64,000 nucleotides of DNA, taken from positions 1 to 64,000 of the forward strand of contig JAUCBJ010000385.1 of the NCBI GenBank assembly GCA_032718475.1. The letters run 5' to 3'. Position 1 is the first letter of the stretch; each line of letters begins with the position of its first letter. Shown here piece after piece: positions 42,856-53,582 of this stretch. This DNA comes from Nemertoderma westbladi. Lineage: Eukaryota > Xenacoelomorpha > Nemertodermatida > Nemertodermatidae. Both the position numbers and the translations under genes were made by a program. Below the pieces are notes generated by a model. That model was given only the letters and a program-made list of their open reading frames with translations, was not told the origin of the DNA and did no database searches.

Positions 42856-43098
42856 GGTAATTATCGTACCTCGGCGAATTAATATTTCGTCTTATTGTTA
42901 AATTTCAAATTTAGGGAAAGGAGAGAGTTAAAGTGGCGCGTTATTCTAACCAAAACAATAAACGAAAGTCAAGAGAACAGGTTACAGTTTTATTTTTGAG
43001 AGTAATTCCCCTGGAGGGGGATGAATTTTGTTTCGCTACCTTCACTATAACTCAAAGGAACTGAGTGGTTCAATGAGTGAATTGTGAATGAGTGAATA

Positions 43099-43677
43099 AT
43101 TCAAGGAGATATCGACAGAAACTCGATAGACCTGTCCATTTCAGGTCATTCTGAATCGCCAACTCATCCATCTCCCATTCCGCACTCGTCAGACACAGAA
43201 ACATCAGAAATGTTTGTCAAACCGGAACCTTCCATCAACATATCGGAACCCCTCCAAACGGAAGCGAGTTCCCTCAAAAAGAGTAAAATTGTTTTCAAAA
43301 AGACAATTGGAGCCAATAATGGTAAAGGTGCAATTACGATAAAGCCTGGATCCTTTGATGGGATTACTAGAGGGGAATTTAACCCCAGTGCCATAAATTT
43401 GGAGAACTCTGTTAACTTCGATTTCAGTACGACGTTCTCAGTAGGCACACCTTCCGAGAAAATCCCGCACCAGGAACCGGCCGAAATCGGTGAAAATGTC
43501 GAAATAATTGACAACCCTATAACAATAACACACGAAAGGCCAGCCACTAAGGTTGACAGTTGCGAATTATATCCTAACACGATCGAAAAACTGGACCCAC
43601 AGGAGCTAATAAATAAGATAAAAAATTGTCTACAAGAAATTACCGATAACCGTCCGGCCAACACCATGGCTCAGTGA
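43099..43677 (+). pseudogene. N-terminal part of Ulp1-like gene, copy 1
   Basis: Open frame from 43099. The first ATG is 43210, but protein-like Ser/Pro-rich sequence precedes it (SESPTHPSPIPHSSDTETSE), so an upstream exon or start is possible. The product is acidic and disordered, with KKSKIVFKKTIG and a C-terminal helix PQELINKIKNCLQEIT. No known domain. It ends at TGA 43675-43677, while the protease frame overlaps it in a different register (open from 43622), so a one-base shift separates the two. Both duplicates share the break. Confidence 0.5.
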
Positions 43678-44134
43678 TGATGTTGTGGATGGATTTATGG
43701 GACTAATACAACTCCACTTCCCCCACACAGCGCCGGTACCAAGCCAACTCGCGGAGCAGCTGAGATCATCGGGCTGTAGCCAACTTTCCGCAATCCAATA
43801 CGTGGCGACCCGGTATCTCGGTCGCTATCAATCTATAGCACCGACTCTTCTCTTCTTGCCGGTTTGTAATAAAGATCACTTCATCCTTCACGTGGCCGAC
43901 ACCAGAGTACGTACCGTGTACGCAATAGACTCAAACCGAGCATCGATGCCCACGCGAATAACCTTCGCCTTCGCGAATATTCTGAACACAATCGACGAAA
44001 ATAATCCTTGGAGCAAAAATAAAGCAACTGAGAAACGGAAAGTGGGATCAAAGTATACAACGTTAAGTAAGCAGGGGAACGGCTATGATTGCGGGGTGTA
44101 TGTCTGTCTGGTTCAGCTATTATATGTAACATGA
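43622..44134 (+). pseudogene. Ulp1/SENP-like C48 cysteine protease domain, copy 1
   Basis: The frame starts with TPWLSDDVVDGFMGLIQ, the usual opening of Ulp1-like domains, upstream of the first ATG at 43685. Numbered from that ATG, the catalytic His is 65 (DHFILHV), Asp 82 (AIDSN), the oxyanion Gln 130 and Cys 136 (QGNGYDCGVYVC). All are present, so the active site looks intact. Such short Ulp1 domains are often carried by transposons and viruses as well as by host deSUMOylases. The nearby hAT-like end at 44298-44391 makes a transposon origin plausible. It lacks a clean start, being one base out of frame with the upstream ORF. Confidence 0.7.
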
Positions 44135-44297
44135 ATTAGTTCAGTTGGGTTGTCATGCAATGGAAGTATAGGGGCCTGACCCTGATAGTAATACCAAATC
44201 CAAAACTAGTGGGAAAAAATGGTATCGTGCTGTAACCATTCCTGTTATACACATGAAAATTCGATATAATCAAAACATTTCCGTTCTGGTTCAAATT

Positions 44298-44391
44298 TTC
44301 TTAACTATTTATACTTCGGGATCCCAGTCCAAAAAGAGTCGGGATCGGGACTGGGATTGCATTTTCCGCCGGGATTCCGTTTAAAACACTA
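44298..44391 (-). mobile_element. hAT-like terminal fragment, copy 1
   Basis: The reverse complement of 44298-44391 matches 18708-18800 (TAGTGTTTxAAACGG, GCAATCCC..., TATAxATAGTTAA). Only one end is present. It sits 164 bp after the Ulp1-like ORF. Confidence 0.6.
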
Positions 44392-46646
44392 ATACACCCC
44401 CCCACCCCCAGTGCTGTTAGCTGTTACCCCCGTCACACTTAACGAATCACGAATCACCCACAACCCCCCCCCCCCCCCCCCCGTAATATTGTGTTACTAT
44501 TGGATTGAATGTATTAAATTAGAAAAATGGTTTATATGTAGATACATGTATGTATATTGTTTTATATTATAACTGATTAATATATATAATACGGTATTTA
44601 CTGTACCATGATACTGTAACCAACCCAGTCATATATATTAGACTTTGGGGTCTGTGTAGTTAGCGAGTAGGTACATTTATGTACAGTTTTATGAGTATAC
44701 AAAACAAATATCTATAATATAATATTCACCAAGTAAATTACAAACATTGACGTATTACTAAACTGCAGCAAATATAGAATGTTTAGTTTACAGTGTGAAC
44801 AAAAAATAACGTTTAAAATAATTACATATTATACATACAACTAATCAAATGTGTAAATTTTTCATAGAATAGAACTAAGTTAAGAACTTAAAGAGGGAAA
44901 AATATCTGTCGAATAATAATGGGGGTGAAATATTGAATTGGGTAAATTAGTCACCATGACCGTACGGAGGTCAACATTAAAGGGGTTCACTTTAACTTGA
45001 TATAAAATAATTTTAATTAATCCAAGGCGAATATTATCACGCAGTGCTGCGACCTGCTGTATAAATCTGTTGTTGCATACATACATACATACATAGAATA
45101 AAATATATCCATACAATGCATACATACAATATATACACCAATACACATGGACACAATATAATCGGCGATTTTAACCAAAAAATTATATATTTATTATAAA
45201 TTGTAACTTGTTAAATTATAACTCACCATCGGTGTAAGTGGCCCTATAAATGTGGCATGCATATGTAACACACGCGGGCTGTGTACTAGGGGAGGTACAT
45301 ATTTCAATAAATTCAACCTTTTTTTGAAATGTAAAAAGGGTAATTCACTTTCTGGTGTATCAATAATTGAAAAATTAATATTTAGCGGTTTATTTTATGT
45401 TCGCTCTTGAAATCATGTAAATGAGATCATGTGGTCCTTTCCGAAAGGATATCCATCCACTGTACCCCTCCTAGTCGCTAGTCATATACAATAATATTAT
45501 TAAACAATATAATATAACATGCGTTTTATCACGTAACGATTTTATTAAACTGCACAAGTAATAATTACTTGAAAAAAGCACAAAATCATACAAATACCTA
45601 CCCTACGTCCTACCCTAACTTCCTGCCAACATACATTGCATATCTTGCGTAATTCATAATTAACTTTCAGTTTCCCAAACTCGTAAGAGAAACATAAAGA
45701 GCTAACGCAGGTGCAGGCTAGCAAAGGCGATACACTAAAACATTAAGTTCAGATAATTAAAAGTAACAAAAACTAACATAAAAAATAAAATAAGAAAGAA
45801 AATACGCGATTAAATGTATAGCCATACGGACTCAGTGATGTAAATCATTTTATATCACTGCGTTTACAAACACTGACATCAGAACACAAATAGAAAGCAA
45901 AACTTACTGTAAATTAAATCTAAATGAATAAGCAAATTATATATAAAAACTACAAACTCCCACAGTCACACTGCAAGGAAGGCAACAATCTATAGACATA
46001 AAGTTAGTGTAGATGTTTGTGGGCCTTTAATAAATACGGCCAACCGCCTACAGCCTCAACATTATCTACATTGGAAGTAAATATATATAGGAGTCCACCA
46101 CAATAAAACAATGAGAACTTACTGCCATAAACTACACAGACACACATATCGCTAATAGAGCATCACATTATATTAATTATCTAGTATAATTAAACATTTT
46201 ATCAGTTTTAAGAAGCTCGGTCTTGACTATTTTTTATCTTTAACTGGGGCGCAAAATGAGTAATTAGTAATGACTTAATAATTAATAGCCTGCCCTATGG
46301 ATAGACTCGTATCAAAGTATATGCCGGTACAGTTAGAAAGTCGTGAGTAGAATTTAGTAAAAAATACCGGTACTTTAATATTTTTAACTTCTTGATTTAA
46401 AATTTATTGTTCTAAGGTTTAAGCTAAATTCGCAATAATAGTTAACTTGGCAAACTAGTTAACTGGTTAAGTTATCTGACTTCTTAACTAATATTTACTA
46501 CATTACGAGACAATTTTTCTATACTGACACTGAATGATAAAATATACTACGTTATAATTGCGTGATGAGAAATAGTAATAGCAACCAATAAAAGGTATAG
46601 TATACGGGCGGGGTTACTAAGCAAATGTTACTAAGGGGCCATCGTA
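44392..46646. other. Gene-free AT-rich interval
   Basis: Includes a C run at 44464-44482 and CATA microsatellite near 45078-45095. No coding region recognised. The same sequence forms the end of copy 2 (53583-55845). Confidence 0.55.
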
Positions 46647-46710
46647 GCCGGCACAGCATTCTTAAAAATGCAGCTGCAATGCAGCATGCGGATCCTAGTA
46701 GTAGTAGTAG
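46647..46710 (+). mobile_element. 3' tail of the RTE-like element at the duplication junction
   Basis: GCCGGCACAGCATTCTTAAAAATGCAGCTGC... matches the last coding and 3' UTR bases of the RTE copy at 25397-25446 and ends in (TAG)4. It begins exactly where copy 1 of the duplication stops matching copy 2. Confidence 0.75.
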
Positions 46711-46903
46711 ATTTGTTGGAAAGCTGGCCGTGCAAGGATTCCAATTATGTATCACAATCTAAATTTCAAATTTGAGCGTTTAAAAGTGCGCGGTTTTGCA
46801 TATGAGCATGAGCGAGGCTATTTTTTCTATTAAATAAATACAACCTAATATTTCCTTTATGCCATACGTAGCTTGGCAACAACTCAATACCTCATTAATC
46901 TCA
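46711..46903. mobile_element. Fragment of foldback family A
   Basis: TTTGTTGGAAAGCTGGxCGTGCAAGGATTCC through CATACGTAGCTTGGCAACAACTCAATACCTCATTAAT is the inverse of about 36090-36275. It fills the gap between the two duplicate copies. Confidence 0.7.
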
Positions 46904-47235
46904 TTTAATTTACATATTTACAAAGATCAATCTCAAGGTATGATCAAAGTTTATTTTACTAACATTGTAATTATTTATGTTATATCAACATATAGTTTAT
47001 ATTGATATAAGATAAAGATAAATCGACTTCCTATACAAATAATTACATCGATTTAGTTAGTGATTTATATTAATCTTCCCCTTTGTTGTTACCCTTTATA
47101 AAGAGATTACTCAATAACCGCGTGCCTAGAATAACGACAGTTTTTTTAATGTCATTAATTATTTTATTAATGGTGTAAATTCAAGAAGTTTAGGAAAATA
47201 TATTATTATAAGTTCAGTAAGAATTCAATTAGATA

Positions 47236-48597
47236 ATGTCTGGTACTGAAAATGCATCTTTTGACATGGAGAAAATTATAGCATCTAAAAACCGCCAACA
47301 TGATAGTTCAGATAAAGCTGACGAAAACGATGAAATTACCGACTACGAGGAACTTCAAGCTAATTGCTACATGTCTATTGCAAATCCAGCAGTGGATGAT
47401 TCAATCACGAACGTGTCAATCAAGAATGGGGTAGCAGTGAGTGGAGCTAAACTTTCCACAGGGTCAGTAAATATGATATACGACTGGCACAGTGAGAAAG
47501 AAAAAGCAGATCAACCAGTTCTCAATGATCGAGATAAAATGAAGATCCAATCAAAATGTTGGAAGATTGGGTTAAGTCTTGGAATAATTGCTGTAATTAT
47601 CGGAATGGGTATAAATATTGCTATATTTATTATTGGTTTGGAAGAAATAGGAAAGAAGTTTACGGCACAAGAAAACATATTAACTGAAAATATGAGTGAA
47701 CAGTACAGGAATATAAAAGAGGAATTGATTGAACAAGGTGAGGTCTTACAAAAACAGCTGAAAGCCCAAAGTATCGCACTGGAAAACCAGCTGAATGATC
47801 AAGGAAATATGCTAGGAAACAGTCTCATCGAACAAACAGATATTGTTAATAATACGTTAAACGAAATGGAAGATTCTATCGTTGTTACATTATCGCAACT
47901 GAAAGTTGATATATTAGAGAGTCTGGGAAAGTTACGTCCGAATCAATTCTGTTCTGTTTTACAATATAATAACACAGCGAGAGTCTACGAGCTTTATGAC
48001 GCGAATAAAGGCCTAAATGGTTACATCCGATGCGACACCACGGTGCCTAATGGACCCTGGATCGTTATTCAGAGACGTGTTGATGGAAAGCAGGACTTCT
48101 ATTTGGATTGGAGACATTACGTGTTCGGGTTTGGAGATTTGAATCATGAATTCTGGTTTGGGTTACAAAACATTCACGAGTTAAGCGTCAAGGGAGTGAA
48201 GTTAAGAATTGATATTTGGTGGAATGGAATTTACCGATATGCTCAATACCAGCACTTCCAAATCGGTTCGGCTGCGGGTAACTTCACTCTGGGTATATCA
48301 GGTTATGATGGGACCGCCGGTGACTCCATACTTTACGGTAGTCCTGGAGACAACGCCTACCTTTACGGTCAGCCTTTCAGCACCCCCGACAGAGACAATG
48401 ACGAATGTGTGTGTAACTGCGCGGAGTTTAGGAATGGTTCGTGGTGGTATAATCAATGTTCCGCCTGTGGTCTAAATGGCGTCTACGGTGCCGGGAACGC
48501 AATGGGACCGCGTTGGACGACTTTCACCGGGACAGAATCAGCAGACCGAGTGGAGATGAAGATTACACCCCCCAGTACACAATATAGTTACTGGTAG
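47236..48597 (+). CDS. Type II membrane fibrinogen-related protein, FIBCD1-like (copy 2)
   Basis: 453 residues, intact. It has the same domain order as copy 1: tyrosine motifs YEEL/YMSI, helix 112-134, coiled-coil stalk, fibrinogen domain with STPDRDNDE calcium site. Five substitutions against copy 1: two in the N-terminal/TM part, two in the stalk and one (K423M) in the fibrinogen domain near the ligand face. A few silent changes are also present. Both copies keep the TATA box and full frame, so both are probably expressed. Confidence 0.88.
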   Translation: MSGTENASFDMEKIIASKNRQHDSSDKADENDEITDYEELQANCYMSIANPAVDDSITNVSIKNGVAVSGAKLSTGSVNMIYDWHSEKEKADQPVLNDRDKMKIQSKCWKIGLSLGIIAVIIGMGINIAIFIIGLEEIGKKFTAQENILTENMSEQYRNIKEELIEQGEVLQKQLKAQSIALENQLNDQGNMLGNSLIEQTDIVNNTLNEMEDSIVVTLSQLKVDILESLGKLRPNQFCSVLQYNNTARVYELYDANKGLNGYIRCDTTVPNGPWIVIQRRVDGKQDFYLDWRHYVFGFGDLNHEFWFGLQNIHELSVKGVKLRIDIWWNGIYRYAQYQHFQIGSAAGNFTLGISGYDGTAGDSILYGSPGDNAYLYGQPFSTPDRDNDECVCNCAEFRNGSWWYNQCSACGLNGVYGAGNAMGPRWTTFTGTESADRVEMKITPPSTQYSYW

Positions 48598-48824
48598 GGC
48601 CCGCAGTTTCATAAATTAATCTATCAGTAAAATAGATTAAGATGGTAATTTTATATTAATTCGTGCAAAATATTTATTTAAACTGAATTTACTTTTACAT
48701 GATACACCAGCAGTAAACATGAATGAATATACTATTTTAGCTCGAGACAGAGGTGAGACTAAATGACTACACATTACAATCTCGGCGAATTTTTATCTCG
48801 CCTCGATGTGAAATGATCAATTAA

Positions 48825-49552
48825 GGGGGGGGTACACCATTTTCGGACAACTCTTCGATTTATCACTCTCAGCGTTTCAAAATTGTTTGGTTTTGGCTAT
48901 AATTTGGAATATAGGTGCCTAAGATGCTATTCTACATGACAGGTTAGAAAATTTTTATTTTTCGCTATTTAATATTAGTTAATACTAGTTAACAGCAAAA
49001 AAAACTTGGTTGCGCTTAAAACCCTAAGGCTTTTACAGTTTTGAATCTAATCACATGAAAGTTTTTTTATATGATAGACCAAAGATGGGGCAACATAACT
49101 ATCAGGTGAAATTTTGTAAAAATAATTCTGCACCGCTAGGTGGCGCTGCAAATTTATGCCAAATTTTTAGGTTTGTTATAAATAGTATTAAATTTTATTA
49201 ACAAATAATTTCGAAAAGTTGTCTGATACTTTTATGCAGGGTGGCTATGTAGACACCCACAGAAAGTTTCAGACTAATTGCTCAAAAATTATAGAAGTAG
49301 TAGGGTTTTGAAGTTGACAATTTCATGAAAAAAAAATATTTTGAGATAATCGACCTTTCATTATACATAGTAATAGTAATTTCAATAGGAATCCCTAAAT
49401 GGAAATTGTTATAACTTAAAAACTAAAAGAGCTATTAAATAGCGGTTTTCAGCTTTAGAAACACCATTCAATGGTGCATTATAATAGATAATAAAAAAAA
49501 ATTCGACATATTTTTGACCAAAATGGTGTACCCCCCCCCCCCCCCCCCCCCC
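48825..49552. mobile_element. TTAA-flanked MITE, copy 2
   Basis: Duplicate of 38782-39498, between TTAA at 48821-48824 and 49553-49556. The right C run is 22 bases, against 13 in copy 1. CCGCTAGGTGGCGC at 49133-49146. Confidence 0.8.
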
Positions 49553-49913
49553 TTAAGGGAAGGGAGCGGCACGTTATTCTAACCAAAACATTAAACTAAT
49601 AGTCAATATAAAGTCTAATATATCTAGGTTGTAACAAGACCGTCAAGTAAAAGTCAGCAATTGCGAACAAAACAACAATAAAAAACACTGTGTCCCTATT
49701 GTACAAGGTTTTATTTTATTTTATCTTTCCGATAGGCTTTGCCTGTTAACATTTTAATTTAATCTACCGTTCTTGTAATTTCGTGGAATTTCGGACACTA
49801 TTAATATTGGCCTAATCTAATTAGATAATATTCTTGGAATAGCAAACCAATACAAGTAGCACATGAATGAAACGAAATGAAACAAAAAACAGTTTTAATT
49901 TTGCCAGAACAAT

Positions 49914-52046
49914 GCTGGCATGGATGTGGAGTGGATGCTGGCATGGATGTGGAGTGGATGCTGGCATGGATGTGGAGTGGATGTGGAGTGGATGTGGAGT
50001 GGATGCTGGCATGGATGTGGAGTGGATGTGGAGTGGATGCTGGCATGGATGTGGAGTGGATGCTGGCATGGATGTGGAGTGGATGCTGGCATGGATGTGG
50101 AGTGGATGCTGGCATGGATGTGGAGTGGATGCTGGCATGGATGTGGGGTGGATGCTGGCATGGATGTGGGGTGGATGCTGGCATGGATGTGGAGTGGATG
50201 CTGGCATGGATGTGGAGTGGATGCTGGCATGGATGTGGAGTGGATGCTGGCATGGATGTGGAGTGGATGCTTGCATGGATGTGGAGTGGATGTGGAGTGG
50301 ATGCTGGCATGGATGTGGAGTGGATGTGGAGTGGATGCTGGCATGGATGTGGAGTGGATGTGGAGTGGATGTGGAGTGGATGTGGAGTGGATGTGGAGTG
50401 GATGCTGGCATGGATGTGGGGTGGATGCTGGCATGGATGTGGAGTGGATGTGGAGTGGATGCTGGCATGGATGTGGAGTGGATGTGGAGTGGATGCTGGC
50501 ATGGATGTGGAGTGGATGTGGAGTGGATGTGGAGTGGATGTGGAGTGGATGTGGAGTGGATGTGGAGTGGATGTGGAGTGGATGCTGGCATGGATGTGGA
50601 GTGGATGCTGGCATGGATGTGGAGTGGATGCTGGCATGGATGTGGAGTGGATGCTGGCATGGATGTGGAGTGGATGCTTGCATGGATGTGGAGTGGATGC
50701 TGGCATGGATGTGGAGTGGATGCTGGCATGGATGTGGAGTGGATGCTGGCATGGATGTGGAGTGGATGCTGGCATGGATGTGGAGTGGATGCTGGCATGG
50801 ATGTGGAGTGGATGTGGAGTGGATGCTGGCATGGATGTGGAGTGGATGCTGGCATGGATGTGGAGTGGATGCTGGCATGGATGTGGAGTGGATGCTGGCA
50901 TGGATGTGGAGTGGATGTGGAGTGGATGCTGGCATGGATGTGGAGTGGATGCTGGCATGGATGTGGAGTGGATGCTGGCATGGATGTGGAGTGGATGCTG
51001 GCATGGATGTGGAGTGGATGCTGGCATGGATGTGGGGTGGATGCTGGCATGGATGTGGAGTGGATGTGGAGTGGATGCTGGCATGGATGTGGAGTGGATG
51101 TGGAGTGGATGCTGGCATGGATGTGGAGTGGATGTGGAGTGGATGTGGAGTGGATGTGGAGTGGATGTGGAGTGGATGCTGGCATGGATGTGGAGTGGAT
51201 GCTGGCATGGATGTGGAGTGGATGCTGGCATGGATGTGGAGTGGATGCTGGCATGGATGTGGGGTGGATGCTGGCATGGATGTGGAGTGGATGCTGGCAT
51301 GGATGTGGAGTGGATGTGGAGTGGATGCTGGCATGGATGTGGAGTGGATGTGGAGTGGATGCTGGCATGGATGTGGAGTGGATGTGGAGTGGATGCTGGC
51401 ATGGATGTGGAGAGGATGCTGGCATGGATGTGGAGTGGATGCTGGCATGGATGTGGAGTGGATTCTGGCATGGATGTGGGGTGGATGCTGGCATGGATGT
51501 GGAGTGGATGCTGGCATGGATGTGGAGTGGATGTGGAGTGGATGCTGGCATGGATGTGGAGTGGATGCTGGCATGGATGTGGAGTGGATGCTGGCATGGA
51601 TGTGGAGTGGATGTGGAGTGGATGCTGGCATGGATGTGGAGTGGATGTGGAGTGGATGCTGGCATGGATGTGGAGTGGATGCTGGCATGGATGTGGAGTG
51701 GATGCTGGCATGGATGTGGAGTGGATGCTGGCATGGATGTGGAGTGGATGCTGGCATGGATGTGGAGTGGATGCTGGCATGGATGTGGAGTGGATGCTGG
51801 CATGGATGTGGAGTGGATGCTGGCATGGATGTGGAGTGGATGCTGGCATGGATGTGGAGTGGATGCTGGCATGGATGTGGAGTGGATGCTGGCATGGATG
51901 TGGAGTGGATGCTGGCATGGATGTGGAGTGGATGCTGGCATGGATGTGGAGTGGATGCTGGCATGGATGTGGAGTGGATGCTGGCATGGATGTGGAGTGG
52001 ATGCTGGCATGGATGTGGAGTGGATGCTGGCATGGATGTGGAGTGA
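49914..52046. repeat. 23/11-bp minisatellite, copy 2 (2.1 kb)
   Basis: Same A/B modules as 39858-42855 but shorter and with more runs of consecutive B modules (for example 50510-50580). It shares the 5' and 3' flanks and several marker variants with copy 1, so it has changed length since the duplication. Confidence 0.95.
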
Positions 52047-52289
52047 GGTAATTATCGTACCTCGGCGAATTAATATTTCGTCTTATTGTTAAATTTCAAA
52101 TTTAGGGAAAGGAGAGAGTTAAAGTGGCGCGTTATTCTAACCAAAACAATAAACGAAAGTCAAGAGAACAGGTTACAGTTTTATTTTTGAGAGTAATTCC
52201 CCTGGAGGGGGATGAATTTTGTTTCGCTACCTTCACTATAACTCAAAGGAACTGAGTGGTTCAATGAGTGAATTGTGAATGAGTGAATA

Positions 52290-52868
52290 ATTCAAGGAGA
52301 TATCGACAGAAACTCGATAGACCTGTCCATTTCAGGTCATTCTGAATCGCCAACTCATCCATCTCCCATTCCGCACTCGTCAGACACAGAAACATCAGAA
52401 ATGTTTGTCAAACCGGAACCTTCCATCAACATATCGGAACCCCTCCAAACGGAAGCGAGTTCCCTCAAAAAGAGTAAAATTGTTTTCAAAAAGACAATTG
52501 GAGCCAATAATGGTAAAGGTGCAATTACGATAAAGCCTGGATCCTTTGATGGGATTACTAGAGGGGAATTTAACCCCAGTGCCATAAATTTGGAGAACTC
52601 TGTTAACTTCGATTTCAGTACGACGTTCTCAGTAGGCACACCTTCCGAGAAAATCCCGCACCAGGAACCGGCCGAAATCGGTGAAAATGTCGAAATAATT
52701 GACAACCCTATAACAATAACACACGAAAGGCCAGCCACTAAGGTTGACAGTTGCGAATTATATCCTAACACGATCGAAAAACTGGACCCACAGGAGCTAA
52801 TAAATAAGATAAAAAATTGTCTACAAGAAATTACCGATAACCGTCCGGCCAACACCATGGCTCAGTGA
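52290..52868 (+). pseudogene. N-terminal part of Ulp1-like gene, copy 2
   Basis: Identical by eye to 43099-43677, including the register break before the protease domain. Confidence 0.5.
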
Positions 52869-53325
52869 TGATGTTGTGGATGGATTTATGGGACTAATAC
52901 AACTCCACTTCCCCCACACAGCGCCGGTACCAAGCCAACTCGCGGAGCAGCTGAGATCATCGGGCTGTAGCCAACTTTCCGCAATCCAATACGTGGCGAC
53001 CCGGTATCTCGGTCGCTATCAATCTATAGCACCGACTCTTCTCTTCTTGCCGGTTTGTAATAAAGATCACTTCATCCTTCACGTGGCCGACACCAGAGTA
53101 CGTACCGTGTACGCAATAGACTCAAACCGAGCATCGATGCCCACGCGAATAACCTTCGCCTTCGCGAATATTCTGAACACAATCGACGAAAATAATCCTT
53201 GGAGCAAAAATAAAGCAACTGAGAAACGGAAAGTGGGATCAAAGTATACAACGTTAAGTAAGCAGGGGAACGGCTATGATTGCGGGGTGTATGTCTGTCT
53301 GGTTCAGCTATTATATGTAACATGA
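52813..53325 (+). pseudogene. Ulp1/SENP-like C48 cysteine protease domain, copy 2
   Basis: Identical by eye to 43622-44134, with the His, Asp, Gln and Cys catalytic positions kept. No extra lesion has accumulated after the duplication. Confidence 0.7.
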
Positions 53326-53488
53326 ATTAGTTCAGTTGGGTTGTCATGCAATGGAAGTATAGGGGCCTGACCCTGATAGTAATACCAAATCCAAAACTAG
53401 TGGGAAAAAATGGTATCGTGCTGTAACCATTCCTGTTATACACATGAAAATTCGATATAATCAAAACATTTCCGTTCTGGTTCAAATT

Positions 53489-53582
53489 TTCTTAACTATT
53501 TATACTTCGGGATCCCAGTCCAAAAAGAGTCGGGATCGGGACTGGGATTGCATTTTCCGCCGGGATTCCGTTTAAAACACTA
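53489..53582 (-). mobile_element. hAT-like terminal fragment, copy 2
   Basis: Duplicate of 44298-44391. Confidence 0.6.

Larger units (their letters stand above)
36871..46648. repeat. Tandem segmental duplication, copy 1
   Basis: Direct repeat of 46904-55845, nearly identical outside the minisatellite. It contains the fibrinogen-domain gene, TTAA MITE, minisatellite and Ulp1-like gene. It is 9.8 kb; the partner is 8.9 kb because its minisatellite is about 0.86 kb shorter. Confidence 0.95.

Noticed and set aside
39747-42901. Six long ORFs (about 1000 codons each) across the minisatellite, and six of about 720 in copy 2
   Set aside because: All six frames are open because the 12- and 11-bp modules lack stop triplets on both strands. 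Composition is pure repeat, so these are not annotated as genes.
43164-43667. 167-codon minus-strand ORF opposite the Ulp1-like N-terminal region (and its copy at 52355)
   Set aside because: Hydrophobic antisense shadow; the plus frame has protein-like composition and continuity with the protease.
44880-45146. 88-codon minus-strand ORF (also 54070-54336)
   Set aside because: Lies in AT-rich DNA with CATA microsatellite; no homology seen.
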